Shown in pieces: positions 8,675 to 16,675 of a stretch of 64,000 nt of DNA. A program made the position numbers and the translations under genes. How positions within the stretch are numbered: position 1 is the first letter of the stretch; each line of letters starts with the position of its first letter. The stretch is taken from the NCBI RefSeq assembly GCF_030814995.1, contig NZ_JAUSVX010000001.1, positions 186,001 to 250,000 on the forward strand, given 5' to 3'. Source of the stretch: Labrys wisconsinensis. Lineage in GTDB: Bacteria > Pseudomonadota > Alphaproteobacteria > Rhizobiales > Labraceae. The notes beneath the pieces are model-generated. The model saw nothing but the letters and a program-made list of their open reading frames with translations. It searched no databases and was not told the origin of the DNA.

Positions 8675-9934
8675 ATGCTGCTCGTCCGCCGCCGGCTGTT
8701 CTGGAAGGTCTACCTGACGCTGCTGGCGAGCCTGGTGCTCGTCACCATCCTGATCGGCTGGCTGTGGTGGCTGACCAGCGGCAATATCGGCGACCGCCTC
8801 GGCCCGCTGCGCGTGCACCTGACCGACCTGCTGGCCACCGAGCACGGCACGCCGGCCGGCGCATTGTCCCAGGCGCTGGAGCGGCTCGGCGGCGCCGTCG
8901 GTGCCGACATCTCCGTCTATGACCGGGAGGGCCGGCTGACCGCCGCCCGCGGCGAGCCGGTGATGCTGCCCTCCGATGACGACGAGCAGCGCGGCCGCTG
9001 GCAGAACCGCCTCGTGCGCTTCGACCTGCCCGACGGGCGGGTGGTGATGGCGCGCATGCATCCCCCGCCGCGACCGCCCGGCCTGCGCATCCTCATGCTG
9101 ATGGCCATCGTCGCCGGCGGGGTGGGCGTGGCCGCCTTTCCCGTCACGGCGCGGCTGACGCGCCGGCTGGAGGACCTGCGCTCCGGCGTCGCCGCCTGGG
9201 GCGAGGGCGCGATGCATGCCCGCGTCGCCGAGACGGGCAGCGACGAGGTGGCCGCGGTGGCGCGCACCTTCAACGCCGCCGCGGCGCGGGTCGAAGGCCT
9301 CGTCGCGGCACAGAAGGCGCTGCTCGCCAATGCCAGCCATGAACTGCGCTCGCCGCTGGCGCGCCTGCGCATGGCGGCGGAGATCTTCGCCGATCGCCCC
9401 GGCCCCGCGGCGCGCGAGGAGATCCAGCGCAATCTCGCCGAGGTCGACCAGCTGGTTGACGAGATCCTGCTGGCCAGCCGGCTCGACCATCCCGACGCGC
9501 GCATCGGGCGGGCGAGCTCGATCGACCTGCTCGGCCTGGCGGCGGAGGAGGCGGCGCGGGTCGACGCCGCCCTCTCCGGCACGCCGGTCGAGGTCATGGG
9601 CGATGCCACGCTGCTGCGCCGCCTGATCCGCAACCTCCTGGAGAACGCCGTCAAGCACGGCGCGCCGCCGGTCGAGATCACCGCGGAGCAGGCGCCCGGC
9701 GGCGCCTGCCTGACCGTGGCCGACCGCGGCCGCGGCATCCCCGAGGCCGAGCGCCAGCGCGTCTTCGAGCCCTTCTACCGGCCGGTGGGGCGCAGCGAGG
9801 CCGCGGGCGGCTGGGGCCTCGGGCTGTCCCTGGTGCGCCAGATCGCCCTCGCCCATGGCGGACGGGTCCGCTGCGAGCCGCGGTCCGGCGGCGGCACGCT
9901 GTTCGTGGTCGACCTGCCGGCCGGCGGAGCCTGA
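8675..9934 (+). CDS. Sensor histidine kinase, partner of the OmpR-type regulator
   Basis: 419 residues. Membrane segment 1 covers about residues 8-33, a periplasmic domain of ~100 residues follows, and membrane segment 2 (about 137-157) leads into a HAMP domain. The H-box LLANASHELRSPLARLR gives His 222; the ATPase domain has NLLENAVKHG, DRGRGIPEAE and GGWGLGLSLVRQIALAHGG. The gene begins 15 bases after the regulator stop codon, consistent with co-transcription. The domain order matches CpxA/RstB-type kinases responding to envelope conditions. The specific stimulus is not visible. Confidence 0.9.
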   Translation: MLLVRRRLFWKVYLTLLASLVLVTILIGWLWWLTSGNIGDRLGPLRVHLTDLLATEHGTPAGALSQALERLGGAVGADISVYDREGRLTAARGEPVMLPSDDDEQRGRWQNRLVRFDLPDGRVVMARMHPPPRPPGLRILMLMAIVAGGVGVAAFPVTARLTRRLEDLRSGVAAWGEGAMHARVAETGSDEVAAVARTFNAAAARVEGLVAAQKALLANASHELRSPLARLRMAAEIFADRPGPAAREEIQRNLAEVDQLVDEILLASRLDHPDARIGRASSIDLLGLAAEEAARVDAALSGTPVEVMGDATLLRRLIRNLLENAVKHGAPPVEITAEQAPGGACLTVADRGRGIPEAERQRVFEPFYRPVGRSEAAGGWGLGLSLVRQIALAHGGRVRCEPRSGGGTLFVVDLPAGGA

Positions 9935-9949
9935 CCCGGCGCCCGGCCT

Positions 9950-10903
9950 TCAGGCGGCGACGGCCTCGGTTGGCGGCGTCGCAGCCTGCGCCGGAGCGGC
10001 GACGAGTTCCGGCACGGACGCGGCCTCGGCGGCGGACTCGACGCTCTCGACCGTCACCCCCACCCACAGCCCGATGAAGGCACCCGGCGTGCCGACGAAC
10101 GACCCGGCGATCGGCCTGGCCTGGTGCGGCTCGCGCGTCACCGCCACGCGGATCAGGTGGTCCGAGGCGATCAGCCCATTGGTCGGATCGAACTCGACCC
10201 AGCCGGCCCCGGGCAGGAACACCTCCGCCCAGGCATGGGTGGCGCCGGCGCCCTGCAGGCCGCTGTCCCCGCCCGACGGGTCGAACAGGTAGCCCGACAC
10301 GAAGCGGGCGCCGAAGCCCAGCCGTCGCGCCACGCCGATGAAGAAGGCGGCGAAGTCCCGGCAGGCACCGCTGCGCAGGCCGAACGTCTCCGCCGGGCTG
10401 CGCGTGCTTTCCTCGAAGCGCGTCTCGTAGGTGAAGCCCGCATGGATCTCCTGGCACAGCCCGGCGAGCAGCGCCGCGGCGCCGCCGGCATGGCGGGCGG
10501 TCACCGCCTGCACCCAGGCCTCGAGCTCCGGCTCGAACGGCTCCCCCGATCCGGTCAGGCAGGCGCCGAGATCGGTCAGCTCGTCGGGCGAATAGGCCAG
10601 GGGATAGGCCACATCCGCGCCGGTCACGAACAGCGAGAGCTCGGTCGGGGCATAGCGCTCCACCTGCAGATGGCTCTCGATCGACAATTCGTCGGTGGTC
10701 CCGTCGAACTGCGCGGTGCAGATCACGTTGCCGAAGACGTCGTAGGTCCAGGTCAGCTCCGCCGGCAGCGAGGTGGTCAGCGTGGCGTTGACGAGGCTCA
10801 TCTCATGGCTGTCCCGCGGCCGCAGCATCATGCGATGCGGACCGAAGGCGACCGGCTCGCTGTAGCGGTAGGTCGTGCGATGGGTGACGTCGAGACGTTT
10901 CAC
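9950..10903 (-). CDS. Transglutaminase-like cysteine protease family protein
   Basis: 317 residues from a GTG at 10903. This start is chosen because GGAG lies just upstream and the family N-terminus begins there (RLDVTHRTTYRYSEPV). It has the bacterial transglutaminase N-terminal beta domain (about 1-100) and a core with the Cys of GACRDFAAFF, the His of THAWAEVFLPG and the Asp of WVEFDPTNG, so the Cys-His-Asp triad is complete. Members are thought to be peptidases or transglutaminases, and the substrate is unknown. It converges with the sensor kinase gene, 15 bases away. Confidence 0.85.
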   Translation of the reverse strand: MKRLDVTHRTTYRYSEPVAFGPHRMMLRPRDSHEMSLVNATLTTSLPAELTWTYDVFGNVICTAQFDGTTDELSIESHLQVERYAPTELSLFVTGADVAYPLAYSPDELTDLGACLTGSGEPFEPELEAWVQAVTARHAGGAAALLAGLCQEIHAGFTYETRFEESTRSPAETFGLRSGACRDFAAFFIGVARRLGFGARFVSGYLFDPSGGDSGLQGAGATHAWAEVFLPGAGWVEFDPTNGLIASDHLIRVAVTREPHQARPIAGSFVGTPGAFIGLWVGVTVESVESAAEAASVPELVAAPAQAATPPTEAVAA

Positions 10904-11075
10904 TTCGAGGCTATCTCCGGATCGACGATGCCGTATCGTCATCCACAACGATGCGACGGGGCGCATGGACAACGATGCGATGGGATCGTGGTTCCCCGAG
11001 GGCGGGCGGTCGACGGGCAGCCCTGCGGCCGGCGCATGGCGGGCCGCAGGCTCCGTGCGTGCTTCGGGAAGATCG

Positions 11076-11420
11076 TCAGCCCCGATCGAGGGCGGCCACG
11101 GCCTCGGCCACCTCCGGCTCGCTGTGCGCAGGGCGCTTCTCGCCGGGGCGGATGCGTGAGCCGGCGGCCGGCGCCATGGCGGCGTGGCGGATGGTGCCGC
11201 CGAGCACCGAAAGCGCCGGCAGGGCCGCTTCCTCCTTCAGCTCGCCGGCGACGAGCACCAGGACGCTGGCCGGCCGCTCGCGGGCCTGGTCCGGCACATG
11301 CGCCAGCACGGCGTCGAGGATGGCCGGCCCTGCCTCGCCCCGCTGCAGGGTCCGGGCCTGGGCCAGGCCGCGCTCGGCTTCGGCCATGCTGGCATAGTCG
11401 ATGGCGAACAGCGTGTTCAT
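11076..11420 (-). CDS. Conserved-looking hypothetical protein, 114 aa
   Basis: I do not recognise this protein. It starts at ATG 11420 after a G-rich stretch that could serve as a ribosome site. The N-terminus (NTLFAIDYASMAEAERGL) reads like a small alpha/beta domain, with a hydrophobic strand PASVLVLVAG near the middle. There is no signal peptide or membrane segment. It lies between the transglutaminase-like gene and a small secreted protein, all on the minus strand, at the edge of the stress-response block. The 10904-11075 gap shows no gene. Confidence 0.5.
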   Translation of the reverse strand: MNTLFAIDYASMAEAERGLAQARTLQRGEAGPAILDAVLAHVPDQARERPASVLVLVAGELKEEAALPALSVLGGTIRHAAMAPAAGSRIRPGEKRPAHSEPEVAEAVAALDRG

Positions 11421-11450
11421 GGGATCCCCCCGTTCTCGAATGTCGGCCCG

Positions 11451-11723
11451 TCAGGGCAGCGATGCGACCCGCACGCCGCCGCGCTGATCCTGCGCCGGCA
11501 CGACCGCATCGATCACGACGCGCCCGTCGACCTCCCGCGAGATCACCAGGTTGCCGGCGCGGGCCTCGCGCAGGATCACGCCCATGGCGGCGGCGCTGTC
11601 GCGTGCCGCCTGCCGGGACGTGTCCGCCGGCGCGTCGGACCGGCTCAGGGCGGCTGCGGCGGATACGAGACCGGCAGCCGCGCCGCAGATTGCGAAGCGC
11701 CGGAGCATCGAGAGGGTCATCAT
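11451..11723 (-). CDS. Small exported hypothetical protein, 90 aa
   Basis: The start is set at ATG 11723, where GGAGG lies 6 bases upstream (11730-11734); an earlier in-frame ATG at 11744 has no such site. The first ~26 residues form a signal peptide (basic MLRRF, then AICGAAAGLVSAAAAL). The mature part is short and polar, with ILREARAGNLVISREVDGRVVIDAVVP near the end. It is not recognised. It sits 99 bases downstream of the sensor kinase gene on the same strand and may belong to the general stress regulon, but that is inference only. Confidence 0.55.
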   Translation of the reverse strand: MMTLSMLRRFAICGAAAGLVSAAAALSRSDAPADTSRQAARDSAAAMGVILREARAGNLVISREVDGRVVIDAVVPAQDQRGGVRVASLP

Positions 11724-11822
11724 GCATGACCTCCATTCTGGCATCGGTGCGTCGATCGACAGTCCCGGAACTACGCGGCGGCAGGCAAAATGTTCCCTCG
11801 GGCCGCAGAGGCGTGGGCGGGA

Positions 11823-13478
11823 TCAGGGGTGCAGGCCGGACGCCCGCGCCGCAATGGCCGGGAACGGCGCCTCGATGGCGGTGCGCCCGGGCGTGTGCTC
11901 GTCGAGCGTGGCGCCGAGCTGGCGCAGGTAGGCCTGCACGAAGCGGCGCGACAACGGGCCGGAGAGCCGTTCCGTGCGCTCGCTTCCACGGATCTCCAGC
12001 CGGAGCGTCTGCGGGCTGGCGTCGAGGGCGATGAAGACGACTGCCCCGCTCCGGATCGCCGCGTCGGCATAGGCCGGCAGGATCTCCGCCAGCAGCATGG
12101 CGATGGAGACGCTGGTGTCGAGGTCGATCTCCAGCTCCTCGCCGGTGAAGTCGTAGGCGAAGCTGGCCTGGCCGCCGTCGGCGCCGGCCTGCAGGCGGTG
12201 GGCGACCTCGCGCACGACATGGCCGATCGGCACATGGCCGAGCTCCGAGACGGCATAGGAGGCCCGGTAGGCGGCCGAGAGCGCGTTGATGCGGTCCTCG
12301 GGAAAGCGCAGGATCGCGCGTTCCTCCAGGCCGAGCTCGCGCTTCTGCAGGGCGAGCAGCGATCCGATCACCTGGAGATTGTTCTTCACGCGGTGATGGA
12401 TCTCCCGGATGTAGCTGTTGCGCGCCGCCACCGCATGCTCCAGGTCGCGGGTGCGCTCCATCATGCCGTCCGCCATGGCGTTGAACGCCCCGGCTAGCTC
12501 GGAGAACTCGCGCGGCGCCGCCGCGGCATCATCGATGCGGGTGGTCAGGTTGCCGGCGGTATAGGCGCGCGTCGCCGTGAGCAGGCTGGAGAGCCAACGC
12601 AGCACGCTGCCGTGCAGGCCGATCCAGATCGCCAGGGCCGCGGCCAGGATCGTCACCAGCGGCGCGAGGGCGGTGACGGCGAACTGGCGCAGCGGTCCGC
12701 CCAGGAGATCGCTCTCGCGCTGGAAGGTGAGCAGCCACAGGTCGACCGAAGGCAGCTTGGCCACGGTGTAGACGGACCGCTTGCCGTCGGCCGCCGCTGC
12801 CGTCACGGCGCGATCGTCCCCGGGCACCAGCGGCTCGGCCGGCCAGATCGCCGCCCGAGCCTGGCCCGACGGCGGGACGACGATGCGTCCGGCGCCGTCG
12901 GCCAGGGCGGCGACGCTGGAGGGCAGGCTGCGGAAGTCGGCGAGGACGTCGGCGAGATAGGCGTTGTCGATCAGCAGCACCACGCCGACCCCGGCCGTCT
13001 CCGGCTCGACGCTCGGCGCGGCCACGGCCAGAGCGAAGCGTCCGTCGGCCAGCACGGTCGGCCTGACGGACGCCGCGCTGCCGTCGGCGTGCGTGAGGTC
13101 GAGGCCGAGATCGGCGAACGAGGGCGCGCCGGGCTTGTGGGCCTCGCACCACGGCGTTCCACCCTTGAGCACGATGAAGCCGGAATAGCTGCGATAGCGA
13201 TCCAGCATCGAGGCGGCATCCCGCCGGCATTCGCCGGCGTCTTCCCGGGCGAAGCTGCCGAAGGAGGCGAGGGTCGTCGCCGTGCGCGCCGCGCCGATCA
13301 CCAGCACGTCGAGGCGGGTGCGCAGGACGTCGGCGTTGCGGTCGAGCGCGGCGAGCTCGCTGCGGCGCGTGGCGTCGAAGAACTGGTAGGCGATGGCGCA
13401 GACGACAATCGCCGCAGGCACGACCGCGGCGACCATGATCAGGAGGATCCGCAATCGCAGGGACGCTGGCACTGTCAC
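11823..13478 (-). CDS. HisKA_2-family sensor histidine kinase of the general stress locus
   Basis: 551 residues. The N-terminal membrane helix (about 8-30) is followed by a ~230-residue extracytoplasmic domain, a second helix (about 265-290), a HAMP segment and the HisKA_2 H-box EIHHRVKNNLQVIGSLLALQ. The C-terminal ATPase-like domain ends near the stop. Two GTG codons (13478 and 13472) are possible starts; AGGGG lies 5 bases before the second. It begins 12 bases after the ecfG stop, so it is probably transcribed with nepR-ecfG. HisKA_2/HWE kinases beside ecfG usually phosphorylate PhyR, which is the likely role here. Confidence 0.85.
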   Translation of the reverse strand: MTVPASLRLRILLIMVAAVVPAAIVVCAIAYQFFDATRRSELAALDRNADVLRTRLDVLVIGAARTATTLASFGSFAREDAGECRRDAASMLDRYRSYSGFIVLKGGTPWCEAHKPGAPSFADLGLDLTHADGSAASVRPTVLADGRFALAVAAPSVEPETAGVGVVLLIDNAYLADVLADFRSLPSSVAALADGAGRIVVPPSGQARAAIWPAEPLVPGDDRAVTAAAADGKRSVYTVAKLPSVDLWLLTFQRESDLLGGPLRQFAVTALAPLVTILAAALAIWIGLHGSVLRWLSSLLTATRAYTAGNLTTRIDDAAAAPREFSELAGAFNAMADGMMERTRDLEHAVAARNSYIREIHHRVKNNLQVIGSLLALQKRELGLEERAILRFPEDRINALSAAYRASYAVSELGHVPIGHVVREVAHRLQAGADGGQASFAYDFTGEELEIDLDTSVSIAMLLAEILPAYADAAIRSGAVVFIALDASPQTLRLEIRGSERTERLSGPLSRRFVQAYLRQLGATLDEHTPGRTAIEAPFPAIAARASGLHP

Positions 13479-13490
13479 CCCTAACGGCCG

Positions 13491-14054
13491 TCACAGACCG
13501 GGCTGGCCTGGGTTCGGTGGCGAGGTCGCCGCGAGCGTCGCCCGGTCCGGGCCGATCTCGGAGACGTCGCCGATCGACAGGAGGCTGGCCAGGCGCGCGC
13601 GAGCCCGGTTCAGCCGGCTCTTGATGGTGCCGACCGCCACCCCGCAGATCTCCGCCGCCTCCTCGTAGGAGAAGCCCGACGCGCCGACCAGCGTCAGCAC
13701 CTCGCGCTGATCGGGCGGCAGCTGCACCAGGGCGTTCTGGAAGTCGGCCATGTCGAGGTGGCCGGCCTGCTCGCCCGCCACCGCGATCGACGCGGCATGC
13801 TTGCCTTCGACGTCCTCCACCTCCCGGCGCTTGCGCCGAAGCTCGGTGAAATAGGCGTTGCGCAGGATGGTGAACAGCCAGGCGCGCATGTTCGAGCCTT
13901 CGACGAAGCTGGCATGCGCCGCCCAGGCCTTCATCAGCGATTCCTGCACGAGGTCGTCGGCGCGATCGCTCTTGCCGGTCAGCGACAGCGCGAAGGCACG
14001 CATGTTCGGGATTTCAGCGAGGAGGCCGTCGCGGAAGGTCCGGGACTGGCTCAT
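13491..14054 (-). CDS. ecfG: General stress sigma factor EcfG (ECF15)
   Basis: 187 residues. Region 2 is RAFALSLTGKSDRADDLVQE to NMRAWLFTILRN, with RRKRRE just after it. Region 4 is LPPDQREVLTLVGASGFSYEEAAEICGVAVGTIKSRLNRAR. Both are typical of EcfG. The ATG overlaps the nepR stop as ATGA (14051-14054), the classic coupled arrangement. EcfG transcribes general stress genes in alphaproteobacteria and is held inactive by NepR until PhyR is phosphorylated. An EcfG-type promoter upstream of nepR (14431-14455) shows autoregulation. Confidence 0.95.
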   Translation of the reverse strand: MSQSRTFRDGLLAEIPNMRAFALSLTGKSDRADDLVQESLMKAWAAHASFVEGSNMRAWLFTILRNAYFTELRRKRREVEDVEGKHAASIAVAGEQAGHLDMADFQNALVQLPPDQREVLTLVGASGFSYEEAAEICGVAVGTIKSRLNRARARLASLLSIGDVSEIGPDRATLAATSPPNPGQPGL

Positions 14055-14281
14055 TCCGTCACCCCCTCCGGGCGTCCCGGCATCGTCTCGGGCTGTCCCG
14101 TGCTCATGGCCGGCGAGCCGCCGTCAAGCCTGGCCAGGAGATCCTTGAACCGGTCCGGCACCGGCTGGCTGACCACATCGTCGTAGAGCGCCTTGAGCTT
14201 TTCCCCGATCTTGACCTGCGCGTCCTTCGGCAAGGCCGGCGTCCGTCTCGACCGCGCGGTCTTGGGGCCTTGATCAACCAT
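14051..14281 (-). CDS. nepR: Anti-sigma factor NepR
   Basis: 76 residues from ATG 14281, with GGAG about 6 bases upstream. The core KIGEKLKALYDDVVSQPVPDRFKDLLARLD is the NepR signature that forms the two helices clamping EcfG; the flanks are polar and disordered-looking, as usual. It overlaps ecfG by four bases. Phosphorylated PhyR binds NepR through its sigma-like domain and frees EcfG. phyR lies divergently upstream, so the whole partner-switch is encoded here. Confidence 0.93.
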   Translation of the reverse strand: MVDQGPKTARSRRTPALPKDAQVKIGEKLKALYDDVVSQPVPDRFKDLLARLDGGSPAMSTGQPETMPGRPEGVTE

Positions 14282-14430
14282 TCTTGTCTCCAAAGTCCAC
14301 ACCCGCCCCGGCCCTTCGCACGCCGGCGTCGCCGATACAGGCCCGCACGCCCTTCCCGCGGAGTCCGCGCTCGGGCAGGCTCGGAAGTCCGCAGGGTCCC
14401 GAAGTCCTGCCGCGTCCCATCGAAACTCGC

Positions 14431-14455
14431 AACGGTGCCGTGCCACAATTGTTCC
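14431..14455 (-). promoter_or_regulatory. EcfG-type promoter for nepR-ecfG
   Basis: On the minus strand GGAAC (14455-14451), a 16-base spacer and CGTT (14434-14431) match the EcfG consensus GGAAC-N16/17-CGTT exactly. The -10 box is about 150 bases before the nepR start. This implies that EcfG drives its own operon. Confidence 0.85.
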
Positions 14456-14464
14456 AAACGGCCC

Positions 14465-14489
14465 GGAACTATTTTTGCGAGGCCGCGTT
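14465..14489 (+). promoter_or_regulatory. EcfG-type promoter for phyR
   Basis: On the plus strand GGAAC (14465-14469), a 16-base spacer and CGTT (14486-14489) match the EcfG consensus exactly. The -35 box lies only 9 bases from the -35 box of the divergent nepR promoter, so the two are arranged back to back. phyR starts 135 bases downstream. The rest of the 14282-14623 gap shows no other gene. Confidence 0.85.
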
Positions 14490-14623
14490 GAACAAAGGGT
14501 TCATGCCGGTCCGGGAACACCGCCGCAACTGCAGGTTTCAGGATGCTGCGGTGGTTCCGGCTTGCGCCGACGGGACCGGCGGGCAACCTTCCAATCGGCA
14601 CTCTTGGGAGAAAGAAGACAACC

Positions 14624-15412
14624 ATGTCGATAACCGACCTGATCGGGCCGCATCTGCCCTATCTGCGCCGCTTCGCCCGCGCGTTGAGCGGCAGCCAGGA
14701 CAGCGGCGATGCCTATGTCGTGGCGACGCTGGAAACGCTCGTCGCCGATCGTCAGGCCCTCAGGACCGACATCGACCCCAAGCTCGCCTTCTACCAGCTG
14801 TTCCTGTCGATCTGGAACGGCGCGCCGATCAACGGCAAGGCGCCGATCCGGCTGGAGCCGGACGCCAAGCTGGAGCATCTCACGCCCCGGTCCCGCCAGG
14901 CCTTCCTCCTCACCAGCGTCGAGGGCTTCTCGCACGCCAATGCCGCGACGGTGATGGGCGTCGATCCCCCCGCCTTCGAGGCCCTGATCGACCAGGCCGC
15001 CCGCGAGATCGCCGAGCAGGTTGCGACCGAGGTGCTGATCATCGAGGACGAGCCGATCATCGCCATGGACCTGGAAGCCCTGGTAGAGGGCCTCGGCCAT
15101 ACCGTCACCGACGTCGCCCGCACCCGCGCCGAGGCGGTCAAGGCGGTGGCGCGAGCCCGGCCGGGCCTGGTGCTGGCCGACATCCAGCTCGCCGACGGCA
15201 GCTCCGGCCTCGATGCCGTCAACGACATCCTCGGCGACTTCACGGTGCCGGTGATCTTCATCACCGCCTATCCCGAGCGCCTGCTGACCGGCGCCAAGCC
15301 GGAGCCGACCTTCCTGATCACCAAGCCCTTCCAGGCCAACACGCTGAAGGCGGTGATCAGCCAGGCGCTGTTCTTCGACCAGAAATCGTCCCGGATCGTC
15401 GACGCCGCCTGA
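14624..15412 (+). CDS. phyR: Anti-anti-sigma response regulator PhyR
   Basis: 262 residues from ATG 14624, with a GGGAGAAAGAAG stretch upstream. Residues ~1-125 are the sigma-factor-like domain (HLPYLRRFARALSGSQ... LTPRSRQAFLLTSVEGFS). Residues ~136-258 are a receiver with LIIEDEP, phospho-acceptor D186 (GLVLADIQLADGSSGLD), FITAYPERLL and TKPFQ. This inverted order (output domain first) is unique to PhyR. Upon phosphorylation the sigma-like domain captures NepR. It is divergent from nepR-ecfG and has its own EcfG promoter. Confidence 0.95.
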   Translation: MSITDLIGPHLPYLRRFARALSGSQDSGDAYVVATLETLVADRQALRTDIDPKLAFYQLFLSIWNGAPINGKAPIRLEPDAKLEHLTPRSRQAFLLTSVEGFSHANAATVMGVDPPAFEALIDQAAREIAEQVATEVLIIEDEPIIAMDLEALVEGLGHTVTDVARTRAEAVKAVARARPGLVLADIQLADGSSGLDAVNDILGDFTVPVIFITAYPERLLTGAKPEPTFLITKPFQANTLKAVISQALFFDQKSSRIVDAA

Positions 15413-15430
15413 GCCCGCCCCCCCGCGTCG

Positions 15431-15826
15431 TCAGCGCCGCCGCATGGCCAGAAAGCCTGCGGCGAGCGCCGAGAGCGCCAGCAGCGCCGGCGCGCGCTTC
15501 AGCGCCGCGGCCGCCACCGGCACCACGGCGGTGACGACCGGGGCTGCCGCTGCGAGCAGGGCGGCGCGGCGCCTGGCCTCCCGCATCTGGTAGACGGCGA
15601 TGCCGGCGCAGATCAGCGCCACCGCCACCACGCCCGCGGCGACCAGCAGCGCCGCCCCCACCTCGCCCCAGGCGGGCACGAGGGCGAAGAACACGGCGAG
15701 GAGCCCGAACAGGATGGCGATCAGCGCCAGCGCCAGGGCCGCGCCGTAGAACGCCACAGCCAGGAGGGCGCGCCTGACCAGCACGCCCCCGCCCACCGCC
15801 CCGAGGGCGCTCGTCAGCAGACCCAT
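15431..15826 (-). CDS. Holin-like small membrane protein
   Basis: 131 residues with two long hydrophobic segments (about 18-50 and 52-78), a basic QMREARRR stretch, and a further hydrophobic C-terminal part ending MRRR. The layout fits the phage holin-like/Actinobacterial holin-X superfamily proteins found next to ElaB/YqjD-type proteins in proteobacteria. Such pairs are often part of the general stress response. It lies 22 bases after the DUF883 gene on the same strand, suggesting one operon. The exact function is unknown. Confidence 0.65.
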   Translation of the reverse strand: MGLLTSALGAVGGGVLVRRALLAVAFYGAALALALIAILFGLLAVFFALVPAWGEVGAALLVAAGVVAVALICAGIAVYQMREARRRAALLAAAAPVVTAVVPVAAAALKRAPALLALSALAAGFLAMRRR

Positions 15827-15848
15827 CGCCGCCGCTCCCCTGCGCCGG

Positions 15849-16226
15849 TCACTTCTGCGATCGCGCCATCAGGCCGAGGATCATGCCGAGACCGAGCGTG
15901 ATCGCCAGGGTGCGGCCCGGATTCTTGCGCACCTCCGCCGAGACGGCGTCGATGAGCTGCAGCGACGCGTCCTTGGCCTTGTCGCCGGCCGCCGTCAGGT
16001 TCTCCAGCGAATGCGCCGTGAGCTCGCTCGCCAGCGTGCCGGCCTGGGCCGCGGTCTTCTCGACATTCTGCGCCACCTTGGCGCCCAGCCCGCTGGAGGA
16101 CTTGGCGAGCATGTCGGCGACCGAGGAGGCGAGCTTCGTCATCTCGGCGCGGAGCGATTCGATCTGAGCGGCGACGTCGCCGGTATCGACGCCTTCGCCA
16201 CTCACAAGGTCCAATTTGCGGGTCAT
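15849..16226 (-). CDS. DUF883 (ElaB/YqjD-like) membrane-anchored protein
   Basis: 125 residues from ATG 16226, chosen because GGAG lies 6 bases upstream; ATG 16238 has no such site. A long amphipathic helical region (IESLRAEMTKLASSVADML through AVSAEVRKNPGRT) leads to one C-terminal membrane helix (LAITLGLGMILGLMA). The RKNPGRTLAITLGLG-type ending is the hallmark of the ElaB/YqjD family, whose E. coli members are stationary-phase ribosome-binding inner-membrane proteins. The position next to the stress sigma locus supports stress regulation, which remains inferred. Confidence 0.82.
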   Translation of the reverse strand: MTRKLDLVSGEGVDTGDVAAQIESLRAEMTKLASSVADMLAKSSSGLGAKVAQNVEKTAAQAGTLASELTAHSLENLTAAGDKAKDASLQLIDAVSAEVRKNPGRTLAITLGLGMILGLMARSQK

Positions 16227-16301
16227 CTCGGTCTCCATCTCATTGCTTCGTGGCGATGCGGGACGCCGGGCCACGCCCGGCGCCGGTCTGCGGGCGGCGG
16301 A

Positions 16302-16505
16302 TCAATGCTGCGCGCGGTTCAGCCAGTCGTCGATCTGACGCTCCGCCTGATCCTTGGCGATACCGTAACGTTCCTGGATCTTTCCCGCGAGCTCCGTGCG
16401 CTTTCCTTCGACGACATCGAGGTCATCTTCGGTGAGCTTGCCCCACTGAGCCTGGGCCTTCCCCTTGAACTGCTTCCAATTGCCTTCGATACGATCCCAA
16501 TTCAT
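16302..16505 (-). CDS. CsbD-family stress protein
   Basis: 67 residues, the usual length of the family, with the diagnostic start MNWDRIEGNWKQFKGKAQAQ and the GKLTEDDLDVVEGKR repeat. GGAGG precedes the ATG. CsbD proteins are abundant general-stress proteins of unknown mechanism, and in alphaproteobacteria many are EcfG targets. Upstream, GGAAC (16582-16578) followed 16 bases later by GATT is a poor match to an EcfG promoter (half of the -10 box fits), so control by EcfG is only suggested. Confidence 0.9.
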   Translation of the reverse strand: MNWDRIEGNWKQFKGKAQAQWGKLTEDDLDVVEGKRTELAGKIQERYGIAKDQAERQIDDWLNRAQH

Positions 16506-16675
16506 GGGCACCTCCACATTGACACGGGTGCGGCCCCTCGGGCCGCCGTGCCAATACAATCGTCGCAGGCGGCGATTGTTCCGGAACGGCCCGCGCCCGT
16601 GGCGCTGCCGTGCCGGAAGCCAGCATGGGACGATGCGCGCCGGCCGGCAAGGGCGGCGTCGGACTCGGTGGAGGG

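Noticed and set aside
7157-9856. 899-codon open frame on the minus strand across the Spy-like, regulator and kinase genes
   Set aside because: It is antisense to three genes with clear domains; its composition (Ala/Arg/Gly/Gln-rich, no domain) is a GC-rich shadow.
14511-14536. Second EcfG-like promoter upstream of phyR
   Set aside because: GGAAC occurs, but the -10 position reads GTTT at 16 bases and does not fit the consensus.
16558-16582. Possible EcfG promoter for the CsbD gene
   Set aside because: GGAAC is present with a 16-base spacer, but the -10 reads GATT instead of CGTT; too weak to annotate.
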